A stretch of 5,062 nucleotides of DNA, from NCBI GenBank assembly GCA_021823045.1, contig JAKAPB010000185.1, positions 1 through 5,062 of the forward strand. Reading direction: 5' to 3'. A program made the position numbers and the translations under genes. Source of the DNA: Actinomycetes bacterium. GTDB taxonomy: Bacteria > Actinomycetota > Acidimicrobiia > Acidimicrobiales > Acidimicrobiaceae. This document shows, in pieces, positions 1 to 5,062 of this stretch. Each line of letters opens with the position of its first letter. Within the stretch, counting starts at the first letter, position 1. The notes under the pieces were generated by a model. The model saw only the letters and a program-made list of their open reading frames with translations, ran no database searches and had not been told where the DNA came from.

Positions 1-216
1 TCCGATCTCACTGAGTAAGCCCATTCCCCTTGATCTAAGGTTCTCGGTCAAGACTGCGCCGGTGGCAATCATCGCCTTGGAAGGAACGCAATCCCATAGG
101 TTGGCCGCTCCACCCAACACGTCCTTCTCGATAAGGGTTACGTGCGCTCCAAGCTTTACCGCCTGGGTGGCAGCCTGAACTCCTGCGGGTCCACCGCCTA
201 TAATTACGAATCTCAC
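1..216 (-). CDS. LpdA-like NAD(P)H-quinone dehydrogenase / disulfide-reductase-family flavoprotein, N-terminal 72 residues (partial)
   Basis: Only the first 72 codons lie in the window, and the gene runs off the left edge in frame. It starts at a GTG, nine bases after the mutase stop codon, so the two are probably cotranscribed; no strong ribosome binding site is visible. The N-terminus is a clear FAD-binding Rossmann fold: GGGPAG at residues 7-12 fits GxGxxG, and E30 at the end of the second strand would hold the ribose of FAD. The active-site loop reads GGAANLWDCVPSK (residues 35-47). Dihydrolipoamide dehydrogenases have two redox cysteines here, spaced C-x4-C. This protein keeps C43 but has Ala38 in place of the first. 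Mycobacterial LpdA (Rv3303c) has the same loss and acts as an NAD(P)H:quinone reductase, not a lipoamide dehydrogenase. I infer a similar cytoplasmic FAD-dependent reductase. The NAD(P) and dimerisation domains are outside the window, so the substrate cannot be assigned. Confidence 0.88.
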   Translation of the reverse strand, partial: MRFVIIGGGPAGVQAATQAVKLGAHVTLIEKDVLGGAANLWDCVPSKAMIATGAVLTENLRSRGMGLLSEIG

Positions 217-225
217 GCTGACAGG

Positions 226-1809
226 CTACCGTGTCGGCTGGTAGGTGCCGAATACTTTGCGCAAGGTATCGGCCACTTCGCCAAGAGTAGCCCTTTGGGC
301 TAGGGCCTTTTTCATCGGGTACATGAGATTGCCGCCGTCCGTAGCTACCCTTTCGAGTTCCGTAAGTGCAACGGCTACCGGCTCTGCGGACCTCTCCGCC
401 TTCAGTTTGGCCACCCTCTCTGCCTGGAGAAGCTGCTGGGCTGGGTCGATCGGGAAGACTTCTTGGTCGCCTGGATTGGGATCCAAGAAATCGTTAACGC
501 CAACGACAATCTTCCTGTTGGAATCAATGTTCTTGGTGTACTCGTAAGCGGCCTTGTCGATCTCATCCTGCATGTAGCCTGCCTCGATCGCCGAAACGGC
601 TCCGCCAATCTTATCTATCTGCTCCAGATAGGCCCAGGCGGCTGCTTCGACCTCGTTGGTCAGAGACTCGACGAAGTAAGATCCACCCAAGGGGTCAACC
701 GTATCGACTACGCCTGACTCGTAGGCGATAACCTGCTGGGTGCGCAGGGCAAGCTTCGCCGCCTTCTCCGTCGGGAGTCCTAAAGCCTCATCGAAGCCGT
801 TGGTGTGGAGGCTTTGAGTGCCGCCCATCACCGCAGCAAGGGCTTGAATCGCCACCCTGATTAGATTGACCTCCGGCTGCTGGGCGGCGAGGGTGGATCC
901 ACCAGTCTGGGTATGGAAACGCAAAAGCATCGACTTTGGATCCTTAGCGCCAAAACGCTCCTTCATAATCTTTGACCACATTCTTCTTGCGGCCCGGTAC
1001 TTGGCGACCTCTTCAAAGAGATTGTTATGGGCGTTGAAGAAGAAGCTCAGCCTGGGTGCAAAGTCGTCGACAGTTAGTCCGGCTTCAATGGCCGCTTCGA
1101 CATATGCGATGCCGTTGGCGATAGTAAAGGCGAGCTCCTGCACCGCCGTCGAGCCCGCTTCCCTGATGTGGTAGCCAGAAATCGAGATCGTATTCCAGGA
1201 GGGAAGATTCAAGCGGCAGTAGGAAAAAACGTCGGTTATTATCCGCATTGAGGGACGCGGAGGGTAGATATAGGTTCCTCTCGCAACGTACTCCTTTAGG
1301 ATATCGTTCTGGATTGTCCCGCCCAGCTTCTTCGGATCGGTTCCAGAATCCTCCGCAACCAGCTGGTACAACAAAAGCATGGTCGAAGCGGTCGAGTTGA
1401 TAGTCATCGAGGTGGTCACACGGTCCAGGGGAAGGCCATGAAGGAGGAGCCTCATGTCCTCAATCGAAGATATCGCAACTCCGACCTTCCCGACCTCTCC
1501 CTCCGATCTTGGGTGATCTGAGTCGTAACCCATCTGAGTAGGGAGGTCGAAAGCGCAACTCAGACCGGTCTGCCCCGCCGATAGCAGGAATTTGAATCTC
1601 TCATTGGTCGCCTCCGCTGTACCAAATCCGGCATATTGTCGCATCGTCCAGGGCCTGCCTCGATACATATCAGGGTAGATTCCCCTGGTGTATGGGTAAT
1701 TACCCGGCTTGGCGAGCTTTGTGTCTGGATCGAAATCTCCTAAGTCGCCAGCATCGTAAAAAGGGCGTATCTCGATGCCCGAATCGGTGGTTCTTTGCCT
1801 ATCTTGCAT
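226..1809 (-). CDS. Methylmalonyl-CoA mutase catalytic (large) subunit, split archaeal-type
   Basis: This is the catalytic TIM-barrel subunit of an adenosylcobalamin-dependent acyl-CoA mutase, interconverting (R)-methylmalonyl-CoA and succinyl-CoA in propionate and branched-chain metabolism. It is 527 residues from the start used here and lacks the C-terminal B12-binding domain (no DxHxxG), as in split mutases with a separate small subunit. Numbering from the upstream ATG at 1824: TMRQYAGF has Y64, PSMRI has R194 and SISGYH has H219. These match Tyr89, Arg207 and His244 of the Propionibacterium enzyme. The Tyr/Arg pair, which contacts the substrate carboxylate, argues against isobutyryl-CoA or 2-hydroxyisobutyryl-CoA mutase. 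[31 protein letters not shown] and [15 protein letters not shown] are further family signatures, and the C-terminus (about 495-528) is the usual [10 protein letters not shown]...TLGEV tail. The ATG at 1809 fits the common N-terminus ([12 protein letters not shown]); the ATG at 1824 would add MYCWH. Neither has a Shine-Dalgarno. No small subunit or MeaB chaperone is in the window. Confidence 0.95.
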   Translation of the reverse strand: MQDRQRTTDSGIEIRPFYDAGDLGDFDPDTKLAKPGNYPYTRGIYPDMYRGRPWTMRQYAGFGTAEATNERFKFLLSAGQTGLSCAFDLPTQMGYDSDHPRSEGEVGKVGVAISSIEDMRLLLHGLPLDRVTTSMTINSTASTMLLLYQLVAEDSGTDPKKLGGTIQNDILKEYVARGTYIYPPRPSMRIITDVFSYCRLNLPSWNTISISGYHIREAGSTAVQELAFTIANGIAYVEAAIEAGLTVDDFAPRLSFFFNAHNNLFEEVAKYRAARRMWSKIMKERFGAKDPKSMLLRFHTQTGGSTLAAQQPEVNLIRVAIQALAAVMGGTQSLHTNGFDEALGLPTEKAAKLALRTQQVIAYESGVVDTVDPLGGSYFVESLTNEVEAAAWAYLEQIDKIGGAVSAIEAGYMQDEIDKAAYEYTKNIDSNRKIVVGVNDFLDPNPGDQEVFPIDPAQQLLQAERVAKLKAERSAEPVAVALTELERVATDGGNLMYPMKKALAQRATLGEVADTLRKVFGTYQPTR

Positions 1810-1973
1810 ATGCCAACAATACATTAAGGCAGCGATAAAACCCAGCTAGACCGGCGCAGCTAAAATAGTCATCGGCACCAACCGATTCTAAAAAGGTCCA
1901 GACTTGCACATCACTCTCCTCGATCCGACGCAGTGATACCCATTTTGGCTAGCTCGGAACAGGGGCCGAGTGG
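1810..1973 (-). promoter_or_regulatory. Intergenic region upstream of the mutase, with a candidate leaderless promoter
   Basis: This 164-base gap has no supported gene. On the minus strand, TATTGT (positions 1816-1821) sits at -12 to -7 relative to the A of the ATG at 1809, the right place for a -10 element if transcription starts at the start codon. Together with the missing Shine-Dalgarno before either ATG, this suggests a leaderless mRNA. No convincing -35 is present 17 bases further up. A second weak -10-like hexamer, TAGAAT, lies around 1887-1892. The promoter reading is inference from spacing and one hexamer. Confidence 0.3.
1953..1970 (-). terminator. Small hairpin just after the rhodanese-MoeB stop codon
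   Basis: CTCGG (1953-1957) and CCGAG (1966-1970) form a 5-bp stem with an 8-base loop. It begins four bases beyond the TAA of the rhodanese-MoeB gene when read on the minus strand. No T-run follows, so it is not a canonical Rho-independent terminator. It could be a weak or Rho-assisted stop, a 3' end stabiliser or chance. Confidence 0.25.
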
Positions 1974-3149
1974 TTAGGCGACCACCGGTGGTTGCAAAGC
2001 GTGAGGCATGCAAAGGTCGTCATACTCGGCGATAACGATCTCGTCTGGATCGATACCACATGTTGGACAGTTCGGGTCACGGCGCATCCTAAAAGTTCTG
2101 AAGGACTCCTCTAGCGCGTCATAGGACAGAAGCCTACCCACAAGCGGATCTCCAAGGCCGAGGAGCAGCTTGATCGTCTCCATGGCCTGTATCGATCCTA
2201 CGATACCCGGCAGGACACCGAGGACTCCCGCCTCGGCACAGCTCGGCGCAAGCTCGGCGGGAGGTGGTTCGGGAACAAAGCACCTATAGCACGGCCCATC
2301 ATGAGGAGAAAATACCGTCACTTGTCCTTCGAACCTGAAGATCGAGCCGTGGACCACCGGAATTCCCTTCTTCAGGCTCGCGTCGTTGAGGAGATATCTG
2401 GTTGGAAAGTTGTCAGTGCCGTCGACGATTACGTCGTAGCCATCAATGATCTCCAAAATGTTCTCCGCCCCGAGCCTTACATCGTGGGTTATCACCGTTA
2501 CGTCAGGGTTTAGCAAATTGATCGTCTTCTTGGCCGAGTCGACTTTTCTCTCACCGATGCGTTCGAGATTGTGCATTATCTGTCGTTGGAGGTTCGAAGC
2601 GTCTACTACATCCATATCGATGACACCCATAGTCCCTACCCCCGCCGCAGCTAGGTATAGGGCCGCCGGGGAACCTAGCCCACCCGCACCGAGGAGCAGG
2701 ACCTTAGACTCCAAAAGTCTCTGCTGACCTTGTTCACCCACTTCGGGCAGGAGCAGGTGCCTCTGATACCTATTTCGTTGGTCAGAACTAAGGGTCTTGG
2801 GCACGGACCAGTTCCGTCCCTCATCTTTCCAGCGATTGAATCCTCCGGCCATAGAAACCACATTCTCATAGCCCAGTTCAATCATCGTCTTGGCAGCGAA
2901 AACAGACCTGACCCCACCAGCGCAGTAGACGACCACCGGCGTCGACTTGTCGGGGATCTTCCCTTCGATCTGGAGTTCTAGGTTGCCCCTCGGCAGAAAG
3001 ATGCTGGCCGGAATTGACCCCTGTTGGTACTCGTCAGCCTCTCTGACATCGAGAAAGGTCCAGCTACCAAAGACTGCGTCGGCGTCTGAAGTAGTGATCT
3101 CTCGAACCTCAAGCTTGGTTTGAAAAAGTAGGTCTCTAAAGCTCGCCAT
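1974..3149 (-). CDS. Rhodanese-MoeB/ThiF fusion: sulfur-carrier adenylyltransferase/sulfurtransferase
   Basis: This 391-residue cytoplasmic enzyme combines two activities. Residues about 14-117 are a rhodanese domain, with FLDVREADEYQQGSIP (32-47) and active-site loop YCAGGVR, whose C76 would carry the persulfide. Residues about 121-375 are an E1-like MoeB/ThiF domain: NRYQRHLLLPEVG, ATP-binding LLGAGGLGS (152-160), NLQRQ with R189, DGTDN (243-247), a conserved cysteine C304 in PSCAEAGVLG, and two CxxC pairs (C287/C290 and C361/C364) expected to bind zinc. Known relatives (MoeZ, MOCS3, Uba4) adenylate the C-terminal Gly-Gly of MoaD-, ThiS- or CysO-like carriers and then form a thiocarboxylate for molybdopterin, thiamine or cysteine synthesis. 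Those relatives have the E1 domain first and rhodanese last; here the order is reversed, a layout also found in some annotated MoeB proteins. The start is supported by AGGGG at 3155-3159, five bases upstream. No carrier gene is nearby, so the pathway is open; moeB/moeZ-like is the best family label. Confidence 0.93.
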   Translation of the reverse strand: MASFRDLLFQTKLEVREITTSDADAVFGSWTFLDVREADEYQQGSIPASIFLPRGNLELQIEGKIPDKSTPVVVYCAGGVRSVFAAKTMIELGYENVVSMAGGFNRWKDEGRNWSVPKTLSSDQRNRYQRHLLLPEVGEQGQQRLLESKVLLLGAGGLGSPAALYLAAAGVGTMGVIDMDVVDASNLQRQIMHNLERIGERKVDSAKKTINLLNPDVTVITHDVRLGAENILEIIDGYDVIVDGTDNFPTRYLLNDASLKKGIPVVHGSIFRFEGQVTVFSPHDGPCYRCFVPEPPPAELAPSCAEAGVLGVLPGIVGSIQAMETIKLLLGLGDPLVGRLLSYDALEESFRTFRMRRDPNCPTCGIDPDEIVIAEYDDLCMPHALQPPVVA

Positions 3150-3154
3150 CTTAA

Positions 3155-3159
3155 CCCCT
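3155..3159 (-). promoter_or_regulatory. Ribosome binding site of the rhodanese-MoeB gene
   Basis: AGGGG on the minus strand is separated from the ATG at 3149 by five bases (TTAAG). It supports this start and is one of the two clear Shine-Dalgarno sites in the window. Confidence 0.6.
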
Positions 3160-3337
3160 GTCCAATATCGACCTTTATCTAAACACTACTTCTCAACTCA
3201 GGATTCCGCCCCAGCAAAGTTAGGAGTAGCCTTTCTCTTGGTTAAAAAGAGTCTCAGTGTTTAGTACGCTTAGATCAACCGGTGCTAGCTGTCCGTCATA
3301 CCGCTTGTTATAAAGCTACGTGCCGCCCAGGGTAGGG

Positions 3338-3390
3338 CTAAGGGACGTCGACACCTGGCAAATTCACCACGGCTCGATTTAGTCCCTTAG
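3338..3390. repeat. Long-range 9-bp perfect inverted repeat
   Basis: CTAAGGGAC (3338-3346) and GTCCCTTAG (3382-3390) are exact reverse complements separated by 35 bases. An outer pair, AGGGC (3334-3338) with GCCCT (3405-3409), could extend a folded structure around it. In RNA this would be the closing stem of a larger folded element in the leader of the rhodanese-MoeB gene. Its right arm shares bases 3387-3390 with the 15-bp palindrome at 3387-3401, so the two structures compete. Confidence 0.5.
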
Positions 3391-3407
3391 GTGACACCTA
3401 ATCGGCC
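3371..3407. repeat. Imperfect inverted repeat overlapping the palindrome
   Basis: GGCTCGATTTAG (3371-3382) can pair with CTAATCGGCC (3398-3407), leaving two single-base bulges and a 15-base loop. It uses bases also needed by the palindrome at 3387-3401, and by position 3382 of the 9-bp stem. Either strand could therefore fold in more than one way. Confidence 0.35.
3387..3401. repeat. Perfect 15-bp palindrome, candidate operator
   Basis: TTAGGTG-A-CACCTAA is a perfect 7+1+7 palindrome. Its compactness is typical of a dimeric repressor site; as RNA it would be a tight 6-bp hairpin with a three-base loop. It lies 238 bases upstream of the rhodanese-MoeB start and 65 bases after the end of the winged-helix-like gene. 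No regulator can be named from the sequence. Confidence 0.4.
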
Positions 3408-3430
3408 CTCGAGCAAAGAACTCGCTCGAG
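3408..3430 (-). terminator. Candidate terminator hairpin of the winged-helix-like gene
   Basis: CTCGAGC (3408-3414) and GCTCGAG (3424-3430) form a perfect 7-bp GC-rich stem with a 9-base loop, starting 36 bases after the stop codon at 3466 on the minus strand. No T-run follows on either strand. It would be a terminator of the hairpin-only type proposed for some actinobacteria, or an mRNA-end stabiliser. Confidence 0.4.
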
Positions 3431-3465
3431 TAGCAGACCTTCGAAGCCTCTAACAACAATTCGAA

Positions 3466-4122
3466 TCAGTGTGGAGCGTTGGGCGCCAGTCGGTACTTGC
3501 AGAGCGCCGACTCAGTTACTTCCTTCGAAAAGTTCCACTTGACCAGCTGAGTCATAATAGAGTCAGGAGACTCTCCGAGTTCGAATAGGGTTGCAGCGAG
3601 CCTCTCCGCTCTCATCGTCTCCAATGACATTTCGCGTTCAAACTCCCGCGAAACCGACGGATGCAACTCGGCGATTGATTTCGGCAAGCGTTGTAGCTGG
3701 CGAACACTGAGTGGTGCGAGTCTCCTTCGAAAAGCGATAGACCCTTCATGGGTCTTCTTAGCTACCTCAAAATCGACACACCTCTGTACGGTCTTGGTGA
3801 GTAGCGATGATCTACCTTTAGTATCACCTAACCCCAGCGAACCACCGAGTTCGGCACAAGAAATCGTTATCCCCGTCGGGTTCATCTCGAGCAGGGACCT
3901 AGCGCGCCTAAGCAGCCAGATTGATGATGGACCGAGTATAGGTAGCCAGAAGTGCTCCACGTAGCTCGACCTTGGGTCATAGCCGATGTTATCGAGCGTT
4001 GTGTCTACCCAAGTGGTAATTCGGATCGTCTCTTTGAAATCTACCGTCACCCGCCTGGATCTTTCGAGGTCTTTTCTTTCCAATACGACATCGCCTTGGG
4101 GCTTTGGGCTAGTGAGTTCCAT
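3466..4122 (-). CDS. Conserved actinobacterial hypothetical protein with predicted winged helix
   Basis: I recognise the family only as an uncharacterised actinobacterial one; its hallmark, SSYVEHFWLPILGPSSIWLLRR, spans residues about 52-73 of this 218-residue product. What follows looks like a winged helix-turn-helix: helix 1 at about 67-80, a second helix around ISCAELGGSLGLG (87-99), a candidate recognition helix at about 105-122 (SLLTKTVQRCVDFEVAKK), and a basic beta wing (EGSIAFRRRLAPLS, 126-139). The C-terminal third is a charged helical region (about 160-210). There is no signal peptide or membrane segment, so a cytoplasmic DNA-binding role is plausible but unproven. The start at 4122 is chosen because GGAG (4128-4131) sits five bases upstream, with GGAGG at 4135-4139. 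An in-frame ATG at 4218 would give 250 residues and almost touch the preceding gene, but has only AAAGG one base away and would translate AT-rich DNA containing a direct repeat and promoter-like sequence. The nitroreductase gene lies directly upstream. Confidence 0.72.
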   Translation of the reverse strand: MELTSPKPQGDVVLERKDLERSRRVTVDFKETIRITTWVDTTLDNIGYDPRSSYVEHFWLPILGPSSIWLLRRARSLLEMNPTGITISCAELGGSLGLGDTKGRSSLLTKTVQRCVDFEVAKKTHEGSIAFRRRLAPLSVRQLQRLPKSIAELHPSVSREFEREMSLETMRAERLAATLFELGESPDSIMTQLVKWNFSKEVTESALCKYRLAPNAPH

Positions 4123-4127
4123 TTCGA

Positions 4128-4139
4128 CTCCATTCCTCC
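4128..4139 (-). promoter_or_regulatory. Double Shine-Dalgarno that decides the winged-helix gene start
   Basis: On the minus strand GGAGG (4135-4139) and GGAG (4128-4131) precede the ATG at 4122 by 12 and 5 bases. The nearer one has ideal spacing. This favours the 218-residue product over the longer reading from 4218. Confidence 0.55.
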
Positions 4140-4161
4140 GGGATCCAATTCCGTAGTTAAT

Positions 4162-4196
4162 GAAATAGCATGAAATATACTCAGATGCAACTCGCA
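4162..4196 (-). promoter_or_regulatory. Candidate promoter of the winged-helix-like gene
   Basis: The gap between the nitroreductase stop and the winged-helix start is AT-rich and carries -10-like hexamers on the minus strand: TATATT (4174-4179) and TATTTC (4162-4167), the latter preceded by TGC like an extended -10. TTGCAT lies 17 bases upstream of TATTTC, a weak -35. Matches are partial. The position, just ahead of a good Shine-Dalgarno, supports an internal promoter. Confidence 0.3.
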
Positions 4197-4213
4197 ATAA
4201 TAGAACTCGCAAT
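4189..4213. repeat. Tandem 10-bp direct repeat, candidate operator
   Basis: AACTCGCAAT occurs exactly at 4189-4198 and again at 4204-4213, a period of 15 bases with a 5-base spacer. It overlaps or lies just upstream of the promoter-like hexamers of the winged-helix gene. If the longer reading from 4218 were translated, it would produce a repeated Leu-Arg-Val, since 15 bases is five codons. A regulator binding site is the more likely meaning, and the downstream gene product is itself a candidate DNA-binding protein. Confidence 0.45.
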
Positions 4214-4223
4214 GACATGCCTT

Positions 4224-4832
4224 TTAATTTGCAAACTTAGAGAAGTGGTAATGCGACTCAATGCTCCTTTTGGGTATCGACGACGGCGACCTCGGCCTCG
4301 ACGGCTCGTTTGCATGACCTATTGCAAGAGCGCCGAGGATCTCAAGGTGGTCGGGGATCAAAAAACGATCACGGATCCGCTCCTCGTTGCGGAAGATTCC
4401 AAAAAATAGTGCTCCTAGCTTTAAGTCGACCGCTTTCAGTAAAATGAGCATCGTCGACGAAGCGGCATCGGTAAGCCAGTACGGAACGGGCCAGTTCTCT
4501 GCACGAGAGAGTCCCGAGGAGGCTTTATCCTTTTGGGAGTAGCGATTGAAGTAAGCGTCAGGGTTAGCCAACGGAACCATGATCATCGGAGCGGCTCGAA
4601 CGCCCTCGTGGTCTCGGTTCCTTTCCCGCCACGTCGCTTCGGTGTGGATCTCCCAAAAATCCTCGATATCAGGTCTGTCTAGAAGGACCAAATATTCAGT
4701 GCCTTGACTATAACCAGCAGAGGGGCCCCTGGTTCCAGCCAAAAAGAGTGCCTCTCGATCCTGTACAGACAACGGGGTGTCGCTAAAGGATCGGCACATC
4801 TTCCTGCTTGCAATCACAGAATCAAATTCCAT
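4224..4832 (-). CDS. Nitroreductase-family FMN-dependent oxidoreductase
   Basis: The 202-residue product has the nitroreductase fold signatures. SRKMCRSF (9-16) carries the arginines (R10, R14) that usually hold the FMN phosphate. GPSAGYSQG (36-44) is the flavin-binding loop after helix 2. WPVPYWLTDAASSTML (114-129) begins the long central helix, GALFFGI (140-146) lines the flavin site, and EILGALAIGH (164-173) is the last core strand. The C-terminal tail is rich in Arg, Pro and Ser (174-192) and ends in a HYHF motif resembling the VHxxRW end of actinobacterial relatives. Such enzymes are cytoplasmic, usually homodimeric, and use NAD(P)H to reduce nitro compounds, quinones or unknown metabolites. 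The sequence does not reveal the substrate. The length is normal for the family. The ATG at 4832 has only a weak Shine-Dalgarno (TTAGG, eight bases away), but the protein begins right before the conserved first helix, so the start is probably correct. Confidence 0.88.
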   Translation of the reverse strand: MEFDSVIASRKMCRSFSDTPLSVQDREALFLAGTRGPSAGYSQGTEYLVLLDRPDIEDFWEIHTEATWRERNRDHEGVRAAPMIMVPLANPDAYFNRYSQKDKASSGLSRAENWPVPYWLTDAASSTMLILLKAVDLKLGALFFGIFRNEERIRDRFLIPDHLEILGALAIGHANEPSRPRSPSSIPKRSIESHYHFSKFAN

Positions 4833-5062
4833 TTTTCAAACCTAATCCCGAAATCATCTCTAAGGCCATATCGTCGTTACGATCCAGATATTCGGCGGTA
4901 GGGCTCCGCAGGCCTAAGAGCTTGAGAACGCTGCATCTCGATTATTTAGTATTGCAGCGCAGTTCGGTTCCAACCAGCGGATATCAACCTCAGATAGCGG
5001 GGTAGAAAAGGCCCGGAACGGACACATTGGAGTTGCAAAGGTTGCCAAGCATTGTTAATTCA
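4833..5062. other. Upstream non-coding region, right edge of window
   Basis: No supported gene is visible in these 230 bases. One minus-strand frame is open from the right edge to a TGA near 4990, but the roughly 23 residues resemble nothing I know. It may be the end of a neighbouring gene or chance. The region should contain the promoter of the nitroreductase gene. Confidence 0.5.
4929..4959. promoter_or_regulatory. Inverted repeat upstream of the nitroreductase gene, possible operator
   Basis: CGCTGCA (4929-4935) and TGCAGCG (4953-4959) are exact reverse complements around a 17-base AT-rich centre. On the minus strand the centre contains TACTAA (4946-4951), and TTGGAA (4968-4973) lies 16 bases upstream of it, a weak -35/-10 pair. 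An operator overlapping a promoter is a reasonable but unproven reading. The repeat is about 100 bases upstream of the start codon. Confidence 0.28.

Larger units (their letters stand above)
3150..3465. other. 316-base intergenic region with clustered inverted repeats
   Basis: The region lies between the stop of the winged-helix-like gene and the start of the rhodanese-MoeB gene, both on the minus strand. I find no supported protein or RNA gene in it. It must hold the end of the upstream transcript and very likely the promoter and leader of the downstream gene. Positions 3334-3430 contain several overlapping inverted repeats, listed separately. Positions 3160-3330 show no convincing -35/-10 pair: TATAAC (about 3307-3312) and TTGAGA (3191-3196) are isolated hexamers without good partners. 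I do not recognise any known riboswitch consensus here. Confidence 0.6.

Noticed and set aside
245..1174. Several plus-strand open frames (245-547, 463-717, 866-1174) opposite the mutase gene.
   Set aside because: They lie wholly within a well-conserved minus-strand gene, show no recognisable protein features and look like antisense shadows.
1961..1980. Plus-strand stretch GGCCGAGTGGTTAGGCG resembles the D-arm of tRNA-Ser or tRNA-Leu.
   Set aside because: No matching acceptor stem, anticodon arm or GGTTCRA T-arm follows at the right distance, and the right-hand part lies inside the rhodanese-MoeB coding sequence.
2301..2981. Plus-strand open frames, and a minus-strand frame at 2675-2881, inside the rhodanese-MoeB gene.
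   Set aside because: They overlap conserved catalytic and zinc-binding coding sequence in other frames and have no recognisable domain.
3166..3196. TTGAGA (3191-3196) and TCGATA (3166-3171) as a promoter for the rhodanese-MoeB gene.
   Set aside because: The spacing is 19 bases, the -10 match is poor, and transcription would start on top of the Shine-Dalgarno.
4123..4218. Reading the winged-helix gene from the ATG at 4218 (250 residues).
   Set aside because: Only a one-base gap separates AAAGG from that ATG, the extra residues look non-conserved, and the DNA holds a direct repeat and promoter-like hexamers; the ATG at 4122 has a good Shine-Dalgarno.
4170..4409. Plus-strand open frame of 79 codons covering the end of the nitroreductase gene.
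   Set aside because: Mostly antisense to the C-terminus of the nitroreductase, with low-complexity arginine-rich translation and no family resemblance.
4990..5062. Minus-strand frame open from the right edge to a TGA, possibly the end of a neighbouring gene.
   Set aside because: About 23 residues with no recognisable motif; not enough to support a gene.
1..5062. Search for a defence, mobile or CRISPR-type system.
   Set aside because: No transposase, integrase, nuclease, toxin-antitoxin pair, repeat-spacer array or attachment site is visible; the genes are metabolic plus one conserved hypothetical.

Overview
The window looks like actinobacterial chromosomal DNA of moderate GC content, with every recognisable gene on the minus strand. 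The taxonomic inference rests on three actinobacterial-looking families: a one-cysteine quinone reductase resembling mycobacterial LpdA, a 'WPVPYW' nitroreductase, and a conserved winged-helix-like protein with an 'FWLPILGPS' motif. A class such as Acidimicrobiia would fit the moderate GC, but this is a guess. I see no transposase, phage gene, CRISPR array, tRNA or rRNA.

In the direction of transcription (right to left): 4833-5062 is non-coding upstream DNA with one inverted repeat. Next is a flavin-dependent nitroreductase-family gene (4224-4832). A 101-base gap follows, holding a tandem 10-bp direct repeat and a promoter-like AT-rich stretch. Then comes a conserved hypothetical gene with a predicted winged helix (3466-4122). 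The 316-base gap at 3150-3465 is rich in overlapping inverted repeats. After it comes a sulfur-carrier-activating enzyme with an N-terminal rhodanese domain and a C-terminal MoeB/ThiF domain (1974-3149). A 164-base gap leads to the catalytic subunit of a split, archaeal-type methylmalonyl-CoA mutase (226-1809). Nine bases further on starts an LpdA-like flavoprotein (216 to the left edge, truncated by the window).

Functionally, the mutase and flavoprotein are close enough to be one operon. The mutase would interconvert methylmalonyl-CoA and succinyl-CoA, and needs a separate cobalamin-binding subunit that is not in this window. The rhodanese-MoeB protein would adenylate and sulfurate a small ubiquitin-like carrier (MoaD, ThiS or CysO type), also encoded elsewhere. 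The nitroreductase and winged-helix protein may be a pair, but the gap between them carries its own candidate regulatory signals.

I do not see a clearly new multi-gene system. The least explained parts are the interlocking inverted repeats before the rhodanese-MoeB gene, the direct repeat before the winged-helix gene, and the uncharacterised nitroreductase/winged-helix neighbourhood.
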